Part shown: positions 18,369-28,051 of the stretch, piece after piece
How positions within the stretch are numbered: position 1 is the first letter of the stretch
Layout: every line of letters starts with the position of its first letter
Source: Mycobacterium sp. BK086
GTDB lineage: Bacteria; Actinomycetota; Actinomycetes; Mycobacteriales; Mycobacteriaceae
Length of the DNA: 64,000 nt
NCBI GenBank assembly: GCA_004362315.1
Contig: SNWL01000008.1
Location: 372,001-436,000 of the forward strand
Direction of reading: 5' to 3'
The notes under the pieces: generated by a model
Database searches by the model: none
The model's input: only the letters and a program-made list of their open reading frames with translations
Told to the model about the DNA's origin: nothing
Program-made: the position numbers and the translations under genes

Positions 18369-19589
18369 TCAGCTGAACGGCTTGCGCCGGTCGAGCACGC
18401 GCGATCCCAGTCCCGCAGTCCGCCACACCCGCGCCACCAGATCGGCGTCCTCGTCGGTCACCAGGTTGCCCATCACCCGAACCGCGACCCCCATCAGCCG
18501 CGAGGAGCGCATGGCGATCGGCCCGGTCAGCGGTAAGAACCGCGGCAGCGTTAGTAGCAGGCCCAGTCGCCGGGCCACCGAGAACCCGCGCCCGTAGTGC
18601 TCCTGCAAAACAGCAGGCCAGGCCAGGGACAGGTCGTCGGAGCCCAGCATCTCGGCGGCCAGCCGCCCGGTCTCCAGCCCGTAGTCGATGCCCTCGCCGT
18701 TGAGTGGGTTCACGCAGGCCGCGGCGTCGCCGATCAGCACCCAGTTCGGCCCGGCCACCCCGGACACCGCCCCACCCATCGGCAGCAGCGCCGAGGACAC
18801 CGCCCGCGGCGCCCCCTCGAACCCCCACGAGTCCCGCTTGAGGTCGGTGTAGTGCTTGATCAGCGGTCGCAGCGCCACATCGGCGGGCCGTTTGGCCGTC
18901 GCCAGCGCGCCGACGCCGATGTTCACCTCGCCATTGCCCAGCGGGAAGATCCAGCCGTAGCCCGGCAGCACCTGCCCCTCGACTGAGCGCAGTTCCAGAT
19001 CCGAGGAGATCCAGGGCTCCGAGGACCGCGGTGAGGCCAGATACCCGCGCACCGCCACCCCGTACACGGTCTCCTGATGCCACTGCCGGCCCAGCACCCG
19101 GCCGAACGGCGAACGCGCACCGTCGGCCACGATCACCCAGTTGCACGACACCCGCGACCCGTCGGCCAGTACCACCGCGTCCACCCGCCCGCGCGAATCG
19201 ACCGACACGTCAACGGCTTTCACGCCGAGCAGCATCGAGGCCCCGGCGTCCTCGGCGACCTTGCGGATCCGGTCGTCGAGTTCGGTGCGGGGCACCGCCG
19301 ATCCCGTCCCGCCGAACGACGGGCCGGGCCAGGGCACCTCGACGTCGGCGCCGAACCCGGACAGCCGCAACCCGTGATGGCGGATGTGGCCGTCGAGCCA
19401 GTCGCACAGCCCGAGGCGCTGCAGCTCCAGAACCGCGCGCGGAGTCAGTCCGTCGCCGCACGGTTTGTCCCGGGGAAACTCGGCGGCGTCGATGACGAGC
19501 ACGTCGTGACCATGCCGAGCCGCCCAGGCGGCGGCCGCCGAACCCGCTGGTCCAGCCCCGACGACGACCACAGTCGCATGCCTGTCCAT
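18369..19589 (-). CDS. menJ: Menaquinone reductase (geranylgeranyl reductase family)
   Basis: A 406-residue FAD-dependent reductase matching Rv0561c. The N-terminal motif GAGPAGSAAAAWAA, the substrate-side block KPCGDGLTPRAV, and the FAD motif GDAAACVNPLNGEGIDYGLETG are characteristic of the GGR family. MenJ saturates the beta-isoprene unit of menaquinone-9 to give MK-9(II-H2) in mycobacteria. ATG 19589 places the FAD motif at the correct distance. It is divergent from grcC1 with only 21 bp between starts, so both promoters lie inside the opposite coding sequences or overlap. Confidence 0.93.
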   Translation of the reverse strand: MDRHATVVVVGAGPAGSAAAAWAARHGHDVLVIDAAEFPRDKPCGDGLTPRAVLELQRLGLCDWLDGHIRHHGLRLSGFGADVEVPWPGPSFGGTGSAVPRTELDDRIRKVAEDAGASMLLGVKAVDVSVDSRGRVDAVVLADGSRVSCNWVIVADGARSPFGRVLGRQWHQETVYGVAVRGYLASPRSSEPWISSDLELRSVEGQVLPGYGWIFPLGNGEVNIGVGALATAKRPADVALRPLIKHYTDLKRDSWGFEGAPRAVSSALLPMGGAVSGVAGPNWVLIGDAAACVNPLNGEGIDYGLETGRLAAEMLGSDDLSLAWPAVLQEHYGRGFSVARRLGLLLTLPRFLPLTGPIAMRSSRLMGVAVRVMGNLVTDEDADLVARVWRTAGLGSRVLDRRKPFS

Positions 19590-19610
19590 GTCCCCCAGTA
19601 TGTTGGCAGG

Positions 19611-20618
19611 GTGAGTACTCCGGCGACGGTGGTAGCAGGGGTGGACTTCGGCGACCCGGCGTTCGCCCAGAGTGTCCGCGACGGGGTGGCCCGCGTCGAA
19701 GAGCTCATGAGCACCGAACTGCGCGGTGGCGACGAGCTGATGACCGAGGCCGTCGTGCATCTGTTCGAGGCCGGGGGCAAGCGATTCCGGCCGCTGTTCA
19801 CGGTGCTCTCCGCGCAACTCGGCCCGGAGCCGGATGCCTGGCAGGTCACGGTGGCCGGTGCGGTGATCGAGCTGGTCCACCTGGCGACGCTCTATCACGA
19901 CGACGTGATGGACGAGGCGCAGATGCGCCGCGGGGCGCCCAGCGCCAACGCCCGCTGGGGCAACAACATTGCGATCCTGGCCGGCGACTACCTGTTCGCG
20001 ACGGCGTCGCGGCTGGTGAGCCGGCTCGGTCCGGACGCGGTGCGCATCATCGCCGAGACCTTCGCCCAGCTGGTCACCGGGCAGATGCGCGAGACCAAGG
20101 GCAACACCTCCGGGGTGGACCCGGTCGAGCACTACCTGAAGGTGGTCTACGAGAAGACCGCCTGCCTGATCGCCGCGTCGGGCCGGTTCGGTGCGACGTT
20201 CGCCGGCGCCACCGAGGATCAGGTCGAGCGCCTGAGCCGGCTCGGCGGCATCGTCGGCACGGCCTTCCAGATCTCCGACGACATCATCGACATCGACAGC
20301 GACCCCGACGAGTCGGGCAAGCTGCCGGGTACCGACCTGCGCGAGGGTGTGCACACGCTGCCTGTGCTGTACGCGCTGGCCGACACCGGCCCCGACGCCG
20401 ACCGGTTGCGTGAACTGCTGAAGGGCCCGATCGAGGACGACGACAAGCTGGCCGAGGCGCTGGGGTTGCTGCGCTCGGGCAGCGGCATCGTGAAGGCCAA
20501 GGAGACCGTCCAGCGCTATGCCGAACAAGCCGGTGACGAGCTGGCGGGGTTGCCGGACGTGCCCGGTCGTCGGGCACTGGCTTCGCTGATGGACTACACG
20601 ATCAACCGGCACGGCTGA
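19611..20618 (+). CDS. grcC1: All-trans polyprenyl diphosphate synthase
   Basis: A 335-residue trans-prenyltransferase, the same length as M. tuberculosis GrcC1 (Rv0562). Both aspartate-rich motifs are present: HDDVMDEA (first) and SDDIIDID (second), together with GGKRFRPLF for pyrophosphate binding. GTG 19611 is chosen; frames further upstream run into menJ. The enzyme likely makes the polyprenyl tail used for menaquinone. Adjacent and divergent to menJ, which acts on the same isoprenoid tail. Confidence 0.92.
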   Translation: MSTPATVVAGVDFGDPAFAQSVRDGVARVEELMSTELRGGDELMTEAVVHLFEAGGKRFRPLFTVLSAQLGPEPDAWQVTVAGAVIELVHLATLYHDDVMDEAQMRRGAPSANARWGNNIAILAGDYLFATASRLVSRLGPDAVRIIAETFAQLVTGQMRETKGNTSGVDPVEHYLKVVYEKTACLIAASGRFGATFAGATEDQVERLSRLGGIVGTAFQISDDIIDIDSDPDESGKLPGTDLREGVHTLPVLYALADTGPDADRLRELLKGPIEDDDKLAEALGLLRSGSGIVKAKETVQRYAEQAGDELAGLPDVPGRRALASLMDYTINRHG

Positions 20619-20694
20619 GCGATTCGCGGAACCTCGCAGTGAGTGCGAGGCGTTAATCTCCGGTGAGAGTGCGTTTGCTCGTAGGAGGAATTCG

Positions 20695-21561
20695 ATGACT
20701 TGGCATCCGACCGCCAACACGTTCAAGACGTTCATGCTGCTCGTCGGAATGTCGACGCTGATCGTCTTCGTCGGTTCGCTGTTCGGACGCAACATCATGT
20801 TCCTGGCCCTGGTGTTCGCCCTCGGCATGAACGTGTACGTGTACTTCAACTCCGACAAGCTGGCGCTGCGTGCCATGCACGCCCAGCCGATCACCGAGCT
20901 GCAGGCCCCGCACATCTACTCGATGGTGCGCGAGCTGGCCACCGCCGCCCACCAGCCGATGCCCCGGCTGTACATCAGCGACACCGCCAACCCGAACGCC
21001 TTCGCCACCGGACGCAACCCGCGCAATGCCGCGGTGTGCGTCACGACCGGCATCCTCGACCTGCTCAGCGAGCGCGAGCTTCGCGCGGTGCTCGGCCACG
21101 AGCTCTCGCACGTCTACAACCGCGACATCCTGATCTCGTGCGTGGCAGGTGCGATGGCCTCGGTGATCACCGCGCTGGCCAATATCGCGATGTTCGCCAG
21201 CATGTTCGGCGGCAACAACCGCGAAGGCGGTGCGAATCCCTTTGCTCTGCTGCTGGTTTCGCTGCTCGGTCCGATCGCCGCGTCGCTGATCCGGCTGGCG
21301 GTGTCGCGCTCGCGTGAGTACCAGGCCGACGCGTCGGGCGCGGAGCTCTCCGGTGACCCGCTGGCGTTGGCATCGGCGCTGCGCAAGATCAGCGGCGGGG
21401 TGGAGAACGCTCCGCTGCCGCCCGAGCCGCAGCTGGCCGACCAGGCGCACCTGATGATCGCCAGCCCGTTCCGTGCCGGCGAGAAGATCGGCAAGCTGTT
21501 CTCCACCCATCCGCCGATCCCGGACCGGATCGCGCGGTTGGAGCGGATGGCAGGCCGCTAA
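20695..21561 (+). CDS. htpX: Membrane-bound zinc protease HtpX
   Basis: A 288-residue M48 metalloprotease. Two N-terminal hydrophobic segments (residues 12-50) anchor it in the membrane, the zinc site is [10 protein letters not shown] (about residues 139-148) and the third ligand lies in [14 protein letters not shown] strong GGAGG ribosome binding site precedes the ATG. It degrades misfolded membrane proteins. Same position as Rv0563. Its stop overlaps the convergent MscS-like gene by 4 bp. Confidence 0.93.
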   Translation: MTWHPTANTFKTFMLLVGMSTLIVFVGSLFGRNIMFLALVFALGMNVYVYFNSDKLALRAMHAQPITELQAPHIYSMVRELATAAHQPMPRLYISDTANPNAFATGRNPRNAAVCVTTGILDLLSERELRAVLGHELSHVYNRDILISCVAGAMASVITALANIAMFASMFGGNNREGGANPFALLLVSLLGPIAASLIRLAVSRSREYQADASGAELSGDPLALASALRKISGGVENAPLPPEPQLADQAHLMIASPFRAGEKIGKLFSTHPPIPDRIARLERMAGR

Positions 21562-22463
21562 CTCGAGTTGGTCACCGCGTCGGCGCCCGCTTTGGTGGGA
21601 CTCGCGATCCCGGCCTGACGCAGCGACCGCAACACCATCGCCCGCAGCATCCGGCCGACTTCGAACTGCTTGCCCGGCAGCGTGCGGGCCACCATCCGCA
21701 GGTTGACGGTGTCCAGCTTGATGCTCTCGACACCCATCAGTGCGGGCTCGTCGAGCAGCAGTTGGTCCAGCCGGTTGTCGGTGGTGGCGGCCGAGGCCAC
21801 CTCGTGCAGTACGTCGTTGACCTTGTTGAGGTCCGCGCTGGTGGGCACGGGGATGTCGACGACCGCGCGTGCCCAGTCCTTGGACAGGTTCAGCGCCTTG
21901 ACGATCTGGCCGTTGGGGATCGTGAACACCTCACCGTCGCTGGTGCGCAACTTCGTCACCCGCAGGGTGACGTCCTCGACGGTGCCCTGGGCTTCGGTCG
22001 ACGACCCGGTGACCGTCAGAGCCACCAGATCACCGAAGCCGTATTGCTTCTCGGTGATGATGAAAAAGCCGCTGAGCAGGTCCTGAACGATCCGCTGCGC
22101 GCCGAAACCCAGTGCGGCACCCAGCACCGCGGCCGGGGCGACCAGCGAGCCGATCGGCAGGCCGAGTTGGTCGAAGACGTCGACGGAGACCACCACGTAG
22201 AGGATCGCGATCGCCACCGACGAGATCACCGACGCGACCGCGGCGCGGTGTTTGGCGCTCTCCGAGCGCACCAGCTCGTGGCCGGCGTCGAGGCGTTGGG
22301 CGATCTTGTTGGCGATCCAGCGGATCAGTCGGGTGGCCAGCACGGCGGCGGCGATCACCAGCACGATGTGCAGACCCTTGGTGCGCAGCCACTCGCCGAG
22401 GTTTCCGTTCCAGAAGTTCTCCCAATTACTGGCAGCGAGATACGTCGTTGTGAGTGAAGTCAT
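21558..22463 (-). CDS. MscS-family mechanosensitive ion channel
   Basis: A 301-residue protein with three N-terminal transmembrane segments (about residues 28-48, 78-95 and 105-130). The pore-lining helix reads [20 protein letters not shown], followed by the beta domain typical of MscS ([30 protein letters not shown]). It should release solutes on hypo-osmotic shock. Convergent to htpX. No regulatory sites recognised. Confidence 0.9.
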   Translation of the reverse strand: MTSLTTTYLAASNWENFWNGNLGEWLRTKGLHIVLVIAAAVLATRLIRWIANKIAQRLDAGHELVRSESAKHRAAVASVISSVAIAILYVVVSVDVFDQLGLPIGSLVAPAAVLGAALGFGAQRIVQDLLSGFFIITEKQYGFGDLVALTVTGSSTEAQGTVEDVTLRVTKLRTSDGEVFTIPNGQIVKALNLSKDWARAVVDIPVPTSADLNKVNDVLHEVASAATTDNRLDQLLLDEPALMGVESIKLDTVNLRMVARTLPGKQFEVGRMLRAMVLRSLRQAGIASPTKAGADAVTNSS

Positions 22464-22575
22464 AGTCCTTACGCGAATTGCCTTGTCGTGGCGCTCGTTT
22501 GGTGTGCGTCAAGCACAGGGGACCGTCGTAACGTTTCCCGATCCGCCGACTTCTACACCTCGTGGGTGTCGTCGA

Positions 22576-23529
22576 TCACTCGTCGCCGGCGGACGGCGGG
22601 GTGCCCACTTTGCCCACGCCCGAGGGCGCGTTGTCCCGGTTGAAGATGTGGTTGACCGTGTCGGTCACCTTGTTGAGCACGTCGTTGACGAACTTGTCAG
22701 TTGTGGTGGACAAGTCGGACTTGGCTCCGGGTGGGGTGGTCGTCACGCCGGTGCGTCCGGGGGTGAAGTCCGGTGCGGGCCGCACGATGTTCAGGCGTGG
22801 CCCGGTGCCGGCCGCAGCGGGTGCCGCCGGCGGATCCGCGGGAGTGGGGCTGGCCGGCGCGGTTGCCGGAGCGGGGTCGGTGGGCGCAGGCGGCGGGGTG
22901 GATTGCGGGGCGGGCGGCCCAGCAACCGGGGGCGGGTTGAGATGGCCGAGCACCGCCGCGCCGAGGGTCCTGTAGGCGACGACGGCGATGTCGTTGATGC
23001 GTTCGACGACCGCGACGACCCCGTCCGGGTAGGTGATGGTGGTGGAGCCGCTGCGCGGGTCGGTGTGGCAGATCGCGGCGCCCGCGCAGTTGACGCTGCC
23101 GGACTGGTCCACCGATTGCTTGGCGTCGTGCTTGGCCATCGCGTTGCTGTCGGTGAAGACGGTCAGCACCTGAACCTTTGCGCTGGCATCGAATTCGTAG
23201 TTGATGTGGAAGACGTTGTTCGACGGGTCCGTGGAATCGAGGAGTTCGGCCAGCGTGGCGGCATCGTCGGAGCCGCCACCGATCGACAGCACTTGGTTGT
23301 CGGCGTCGGGCTGCAGGGCCTTGTAGTCGAAGATGTCGACCATCACGTCGCCGCCGGGATTGGTGACGTCGTGGAAGACGAGCGCGGCCAGGCCGACGAC
23401 GGGAGTGCTGACGGCTTGCGGGTGGGTGGCGGCCACGACCATCGCGGAGAGGGCGAGACTCAGCACCGCCGCGCCCCCGCGCAGCGGCCTTCTCAAGTGC
23501 CCCAGCACCGAACGGCCTCTCCAGCTCAT
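22576..23529 (-). CDS. Hypothetical secreted or membrane-anchored Pro-rich protein
   Basis: A 317-residue protein I do not recognise. It begins with a basic stretch and a hydrophobic helix (about residues 19-38), suggesting export. Residues about 40-190 look folded, with two cysteines (VNCAGAAICH) that could form a disulfide. Then comes a Pro/Ala-rich linker (about 195-245) and a short polar tail with a predicted amphipathic helix (TDKFVNDVLNKVTDTVNHIF). The layout is that of a cell-envelope protein crossing peptidoglycan. Confidence 0.7.
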   Translation of the reverse strand: MSWRGRSVLGHLRRPLRGGAAVLSLALSAMVVAATHPQAVSTPVVGLAALVFHDVTNPGGDVMVDIFDYKALQPDADNQVLSIGGGSDDAATLAELLDSTDPSNNVFHINYEFDASAKVQVLTVFTDSNAMAKHDAKQSVDQSGSVNCAGAAICHTDPRSGSTTITYPDGVVAVVERINDIAVVAYRTLGAAVLGHLNPPPVAGPPAPQSTPPPAPTDPAPATAPASPTPADPPAAPAAAGTGPRLNIVRPAPDFTPGRTGVTTTPPGAKSDLSTTTDKFVNDVLNKVTDTVNHIFNRDNAPSGVGKVGTPPSAGDE

Positions 23530-23687
23530 ATCGGGATCGGTTCAGTGTAGGCCGATCGCAGCCCGAATTGACGCGAACGTGGCGGGAGGGAAATGGCTCG
23601 ACACGGTAACGAATCGGGGCGCTCCGGCCGAATCACGAGGAAAGTGCGCAGGCTGCGCCGCTCGCGGCGCTTACGTAGGGTGTGGTG

Positions 23688-24239
23688 ATGCTGAGCAGAA
23701 TCCTGATCGGCCTGGTGAGTGCTGCGGGGGCAGCTGCGATGGGTGTGCCGGGCGTGGCCTCGGCCGACCCCGAGCCGGCACCGGCCCCCGTCCTTCCCAA
23801 TGTCAACGCCTACAAGCCGGTGAGCCCGGTGGACTACGCGGCGATGGGCGGCAATTGGTACGCCTTCGCAGGCCCGCCCGGTGTCGTCTGCGTTCTGGAC
23901 AAGGGCAACGGCAGCTATGGCTGCAGTGGCGCCCTGCCCGGCGCGCCCGGTGGCGCGAATCTCGTGAGTGCCGGTCCGTCCGGTGAGCCGGGGTTCTCGA
24001 GCACGGGCGCGTCGATCTACGCGGCCGCCGGTGACGTCAAGCCATTGGCCCCGAACACGCGGCTCAGTTTCCGCGATATCAGCTGCGGCGTCGACGGCGG
24101 CGGGACGGTGGCATGCGTGAACGGCCACGACCAGGTCGGCTTCGTCGTCGGCCCGGGCGGGACATTCACCTCGGGACCCAGCCCGATGCTGGATCGTCCG
24201 AAGAACGGCAACCCGTTGTTCCCGTCGTTCCCGGGTTAG
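23688..24239 (+). CDS. Secreted protein of unknown function
   Basis: A protein of 183 residues from ATG 23688 (two upstream GTG codons at 23682 and 23685 are in frame). A clear signal peptide ends at VASADPEP. The mature part contains two cysteine pairs (GVVCVLDKGNGSYGCSG and ISCGVDGGGTVACVNG), likely disulfides, in a small beta-rich domain. No enzyme motif seen. Its stop overlaps the convergent gpsA gene by 4 bp. Confidence 0.75.
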   Translation: MLSRILIGLVSAAGAAAMGVPGVASADPEPAPAPVLPNVNAYKPVSPVDYAAMGGNWYAFAGPPGVVCVLDKGNGSYGCSGALPGAPGGANLVSAGPSGEPGFSSTGASIYAAAGDVKPLAPNTRLSFRDISCGVDGGGTVACVNGHDQVGFVVGPGGTFTSGPSPMLDRPKNGNPLFPSFPG

Positions 24240-25261
24240 AAGTGTGAGTCGTTGACCTCGTGGCCGGGCTTCTCGGCCATCAGTCCGCGGTAGGCCTGTT
24301 CGACGTTGGCGCCGTGATTGACCACGGCGTCGACCTCACGGGCGATCGGCATGTTCAGGCCGTACTTCTCGGCGAACTCCATGATCACGCTGGCGGCCTT
24401 GACGCCCTCGGCGACCTGGTTCATCGACGAGATGATTTCCTCAATCGTCTTGCCTGAGCCCAGTTCTTCGCCGACGTGGCGGTTGCGGCTGCGCTTGGAC
24501 GTACACGTGACGATCAGGTCGCCCATCCCCGCCAGGCCGGAGAAGGTGTCGCGGTGCCCTCCGATCGCCTCGCCCATGCGGGACATCTCGCGGACCGCGC
24601 GGGCCATCACCAGTGCCCGGGTGTTCTCGCCGATCCCCAGTGAGTAGCCCATGCCGACCGCGATGGCGTAGACGTTCTTCAATGCCCCGGCGATCTCGAC
24701 GCCAACAACGTCGTCCGTGGTGTAGACGCGGAACCGCTTGGTACGGAACATCTTCGCGAGGTTGGCGGCCAGATGCTGATCGGGCATGGCCAGTACCGCG
24801 GCGGCGGCATAGCCGTCGGCGACCTCGCGCGCGATGTTGGGGCCGGCGAGGATGCCGGCCGGGTGGCCGGGCAGGACCTCGTCGATGATCTGGCTCATCC
24901 GCATGTTGGTGCCTTGTTCGAGGCCCTTGACCAGGCTGACGACCGGCACCCAGGGGCGCAGTTCCTTGCTCAGTTCGGCGAGCACGCCGCGGAAGCCGTG
25001 CGAGGGCACGCCCATCACCACGACATCCGCGCAGTCGGCTGCCTCGCTGAAATCGGTGGTGGCGCGCAGGGTTTCCGAGAGTTCGACGTCGTCACCCAGG
25101 TAGCGGGAGTTGCGGTGGTTCTCGTTGATGTCCTTGGCGGTTTCCTCCGAACGCACCCATTGCAGCGTCGGCCCCCGGCGGGAGCAGATGGATGCGACGG
25201 TGGTTCCCCAGGATCCGCCACCGAGTACGACTACTTTGGGTTCGCGGCGTTCAGACGTCAT
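24236..25261 (-). CDS. gpsA: Glycerol-3-phosphate dehydrogenase [NAD(P)+]
   Basis: A 341-residue enzyme that reduces dihydroxyacetone phosphate to sn-glycerol-3-phosphate for phospholipid synthesis. The NAD motif GGGSWGTT (residues 15-22), the catalytic lysine region GALKNVYAIAVGM and the conserved GLAGMGDLIVTCTSKRSRN are present. Corresponds to gpdA1 (Rv0564c). Not in an operon with the neighbours on its left, which are convergent. Confidence 0.94.
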   Translation of the reverse strand: MTSERREPKVVVLGGGSWGTTVASICSRRGPTLQWVRSEETAKDINENHRNSRYLGDDVELSETLRATTDFSEAADCADVVVMGVPSHGFRGVLAELSKELRPWVPVVSLVKGLEQGTNMRMSQIIDEVLPGHPAGILAGPNIAREVADGYAAAAVLAMPDQHLAANLAKMFRTKRFRVYTTDDVVGVEIAGALKNVYAIAVGMGYSLGIGENTRALVMARAVREMSRMGEAIGGHRDTFSGLAGMGDLIVTCTSKRSRNRHVGEELGSGKTIEEIISSMNQVAEGVKAASVIMEFAEKYGLNMPIAREVDAVVNHGANVEQAYRGLMAEKPGHEVNDSHF

Positions 25262-25292
25262 GGGGTTCAGGGTATGGCGAACAACCCGGTGT

Positions 25293-25526
25293 TCATGGGG
25301 AGTTGGGCAACTGAATACTCGGGTCGGCGTCAGGATCCTCGTCTTGGGCGGATTCGATCACCCACTCAGGCTTGGGGGTCGGCGCGTAGGCGCCCATCCT
25401 CGCGATATCGGGTCCGGTCCACATGGTCCCGGAGGTGCCGAAGCGCCAAATGAACGTCACCACGAAGATGCCGATGGCGATCACGATCCACCCGATGAGC
25501 ACGATCTCAGCGACCCTGGCCCACAC
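25293..25526 (-). CDS. Small single-helix membrane protein
   Basis: A 77-residue reading frame starting at GTG, only 6 bp after the stop of the monooxygenase on the same strand. It has one strong transmembrane helix (about residues 6-28, IVLIGWIVIAIGIFVVTFIW) and an acidic cytoplasmic tail. The tight spacing suggests co-transcription with the monooxygenase. Function unknown. Confidence 0.55.
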   Translation of the reverse strand: MWARVAEIVLIGWIVIAIGIFVVTFIWRFGTSGTMWTGPDIARMGAYAPTPKPEWVIESAQDEDPDADPSIQLPNSP

Positions 25527-25532
25527 GGGAAG

Positions 25533-27047
25533 TCATCCCGCGACGCGGGCCGGGCTGGCCACCCGGCCGAATGTCATGTTCTCGTCGACCTTGTCGATGA
25601 AGTGGTGATCGAACGCGTCGGCGAGATAGTTCTGCCGCACCACCCACGGCCGCTTGAGTCCCGACTTGGGCAGGGCGTGCAGGTTGCGCAGCACGTACCC
25701 GGCCTGGATGTCCCACGCCGGCTTCTCGGCGAGCGGCTCGCCACCCAGATGCGGGAAGGCGTGCGTGTAGCCGTGCGACTTCATGTGCGCGATCAGCTTG
25801 GCGGCCGAGCGTGCGGTCATATCGGCGCGCAGCGTCCACGACGCGTTGGTGTAGCCGATGCACCAGATCAGGTTCGGCACGTCCTCGAGCATGTAGGCCT
25901 TGTAGGAGAACCGCTCCTGGGGCTTGATCTCGTTGCCGTCCAACGTGATCCGCACGCCGCCGAGTGCATGCAGTTGCAGGCCGGTGGCGGTGACGATGAT
26001 GTCGGCGTCCAGGTGTTGGCCCGACTTCAGCGTGATGCCGGTTTCGTCGAAGTGGTCGATATGGTCGGTGACCACCTCGGCGCGGCCATTCCTGATGGCC
26101 TCGAACAGATCGCCGTCGGCCACCAGACACAGCCGCTGATCCCACACGTTGTAGCGCGGATTGAAGTGCACGTCCACCGGATAGCCCGGGGGCAGTTCCT
26201 TGACGTTCTGTGCCCGGACCATCTTCCTGGCCGTACTGGGGGAGATGCGGGACAGGAACCAGACGAAGCTTTCGAAGGCCACCGCGAAGTACCGCGCGAA
26301 TGCGTGAGAGAACTTGCGGGGAGTGATCTTTCGGACAAGGTCGATGAGCGGATTGACCCGCGAACCGGCCAGCAGGTAGGTCGGTGAGCGCTGCAGCATG
26401 GTGACCTTGGCGGCCTTCTGCGCCAGTGCGGGAAGCAGCGAAATCGCCGTGGCCCCGCTGCCGATCACGACCACCCTCTTGCCGCTGTAGTCGAGGTCCT
26501 CAGGCCAGAACTGCGGATGAACGACGGTGCCTTTGAAGGTCTGTAGCCCGGGGAAGTCGGGGGTGTAGCCCTCGTCGTAGTTGTAGTAGCCGGAGCCGAA
26601 GAACACGAAGCGACCCCGATAGGTTTTGGGCGCGCCATTCTCGGTGACGCGCACGGTCCAGGTGTCGGTGACCGAATCCCAGTCGGCGGACCGCACGTGG
26701 GTCTGGAAGTGGATGTGGGGAAAGATGCCGCGCTTGCGGGCGGTGTCCTCCATGTATTCGCGGATGTGGTCGCCGTCGGCGACACCCTCCTTGCGAACCC
26801 ACGGTTCCCACGGCCACGACAGCGAGAAGATGCTGCTGTCCGAGCGGACGCCCGGGTAGCGGAACAGGTCCCACGTGCCGCCGATGCGCTCGCGGCGTTC
26901 GAGGACGACGTAGCGGACGCCGGGGTTGCGCTCGGCGATGCGGTACGCGGCGCCGAGCCCAGAGAAGCCCGCGCCGATGATCACGACGTCGTACGTGCCG
27001 CCGTCCTGCTCGGCGGTCACGGGTTCGGTCGCCGGAGTAGCGGTCAT
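25533..27047 (-). CDS. Baeyer-Villiger-type flavin monooxygenase (Rv0565c homologue)
   Basis: A 504-residue FAD/NADPH monooxygenase. It has the FAD motif GAGFSG, the type I BVMO fingerprint FKGTVVHPQFWP (F-x-G-x-x-x-H-x-x-x-W-P) and the NADPH motif GSGATA. It inserts oxygen next to carbonyls or oxidises sulfur and nitrogen; natural substrate unknown. Same position as Rv0565c between gpsA and the YajQ gene. The N-terminal 18 residues before the FAD fold are low-complexity. Confidence 0.88.
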   Translation of the reverse strand: MTATPATEPVTAEQDGGTYDVVIIGAGFSGLGAAYRIAERNPGVRYVVLERRERIGGTWDLFRYPGVRSDSSIFSLSWPWEPWVRKEGVADGDHIREYMEDTARKRGIFPHIHFQTHVRSADWDSVTDTWTVRVTENGAPKTYRGRFVFFGSGYYNYDEGYTPDFPGLQTFKGTVVHPQFWPEDLDYSGKRVVVIGSGATAISLLPALAQKAAKVTMLQRSPTYLLAGSRVNPLIDLVRKITPRKFSHAFARYFAVAFESFVWFLSRISPSTARKMVRAQNVKELPPGYPVDVHFNPRYNVWDQRLCLVADGDLFEAIRNGRAEVVTDHIDHFDETGITLKSGQHLDADIIVTATGLQLHALGGVRITLDGNEIKPQERFSYKAYMLEDVPNLIWCIGYTNASWTLRADMTARSAAKLIAHMKSHGYTHAFPHLGGEPLAEKPAWDIQAGYVLRNLHALPKSGLKRPWVVRQNYLADAFDHHFIDKVDENMTFGRVASPARVAG

Positions 27048-27124
27048 CGCGGTCCTCGCTTCGTGCCTCGAGTGGTGATGCTCACCACATTAGGCACTGA
27101 CCGGTTGGTCGAGCGAGGGTTGTC

Positions 27125-27616
27125 CTACCGGTAATTGACGAACTGCAGGGCCACGTCCAGGTCGGCGCCGCGCAGCAGTGCTTGTACGGCCTGCAGATCG
27201 TCGCGCTTCTTGGAGCTGACCCGGATCTCGTCGCCCTGGACCTGCGTCTTCACACCCTTGGGGCCGTCGTCGCGGATCAGCTTGTTGATCTTCTTGGCGC
27301 TCTCCTGGTCGATGCCCTGCTTCAGGCTGCCGACGACCCGGTAGGTCTTCCCGCTGGCCATGGGCTCGCCGTCGTCGAAGGCCTTCATGGAGATGTCGCG
27401 GCGGATCAGCTTTTCCTTGAATACGTCGACAGCGGCCTTGACCCGCTCCTCGGTGGAGCTGACCAGCTCAATGGCCTCGTCGCCCTTCCAGGCGATGGTG
27501 GTGTCGGTGCCGCGGAAATCGAAGCGGGTGCTCAGCTCCTTGGCCGCCTGATTCAGCGCGTTGTCGACCTCTTGGCGGTCGACCTTGCTCACGATGTCGA
27601 ACGATGAATCCGCCAT
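27125..27616 (-). CDS. YajQ-family nucleotide-binding protein
   Basis: A 163-residue protein of the YajQ/UPF0234 family (start [20 protein letters not shown], core [11 protein letters not shown]-terminus VALQFVNYR). Family members have a twin RNP-like fold and bind nucleotides or, in some species, cyclic di-GMP. Matches Rv0566c, which also lies beside a tRNA-Tyr gene. Of interest because a GGDEF cyclase lies in the same window, but no link is shown. Confidence 0.92.
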   Translation of the reverse strand: MADSSFDIVSKVDRQEVDNALNQAAKELSTRFDFRGTDTTIAWKGDEAIELVSSTEERVKAAVDVFKEKLIRRDISMKAFDDGEPMASGKTYRVVGSLKQGIDQESAKKINKLIRDDGPKGVKTQVQGDEIRVSSKKRDDLQAVQALLRGADLDVALQFVNYR

Positions 27617-27651
27617 TGGACTCGTCCCCTTCCTTCACGTGATCGGCCGGT

Positions 27652-27682
27652 TTGTAGTTGAGGTACATGATCGTTGTACCCT
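27652..27682 (+). promoter_or_regulatory. Possible tRNA-Tyr promoter
   Basis: TTGTAG at 27652-27657 and TACCCT at 27677-27682, spaced by 19 bp, lie about 40 bp upstream of the tRNA. They resemble a housekeeping sigma-A promoter with a slightly long spacer. Confidence 0.4.
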
Positions 27683-27722
27683 GCTAGTCGCACCAAACCG
27701 GATCCCCGGCGTGGCGCACCCA

Positions 27723-27805
27723 GGCAGGTTGCCCGAGCGGCCAATGGGAGCGGACTGTAAATCCGTCGGCGGAAGCCTACACAGGTTCGAATCCTGTACC
27801 TGCCA
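27723..27805 (+). tRNA. tRNA-Tyr (anticodon GTA)
   Basis: The acceptor arm GGCAGGT (27723-27729) pairs with ACCTGCC (27798-27804), with discriminator A. The anticodon loop reads CTGTAAA with anticodon GTA, a long class II variable arm follows, and the T-loop GGTTCGAATCC is intact. CCA is not encoded. A GC-rich hairpin follows at 27816. Confidence 0.95.
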
Positions 27806-27815
27806 CGTCTTTGTT

Positions 27816-27840
27816 CAGGCCCCCTCATCGAGGGGGCCTG
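27816..27840 (+). terminator. Terminator hairpin after tRNA-Tyr
   Basis: Perfect 11-bp stem CAGGCCCCCTC / GAGGGGGCCTG with a 3-nt loop, 10 bp after the tRNA. No strong U-tract follows, which is usual in mycobacteria. Confidence 0.8.
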
Positions 27841-28051
27841 AAGCGTTTGTGGGCATCGGCAGTCCCACGGTTTGTCATTGCTGGGATTGAGGTGGGAAAC
27901 CATCGCGGCAAACAAAGAAGGCAACGGCGAACAGGCCCTCGATGCGATCGAGCAAGGTACGCTAGTCCACGTCGAGCTCCAGAATCGGGCGCGTACGAGT
28001 CGCCAGTCGCTCAATCATGAACTAGCGCAACAAAGCACCGGGGGATTTGTC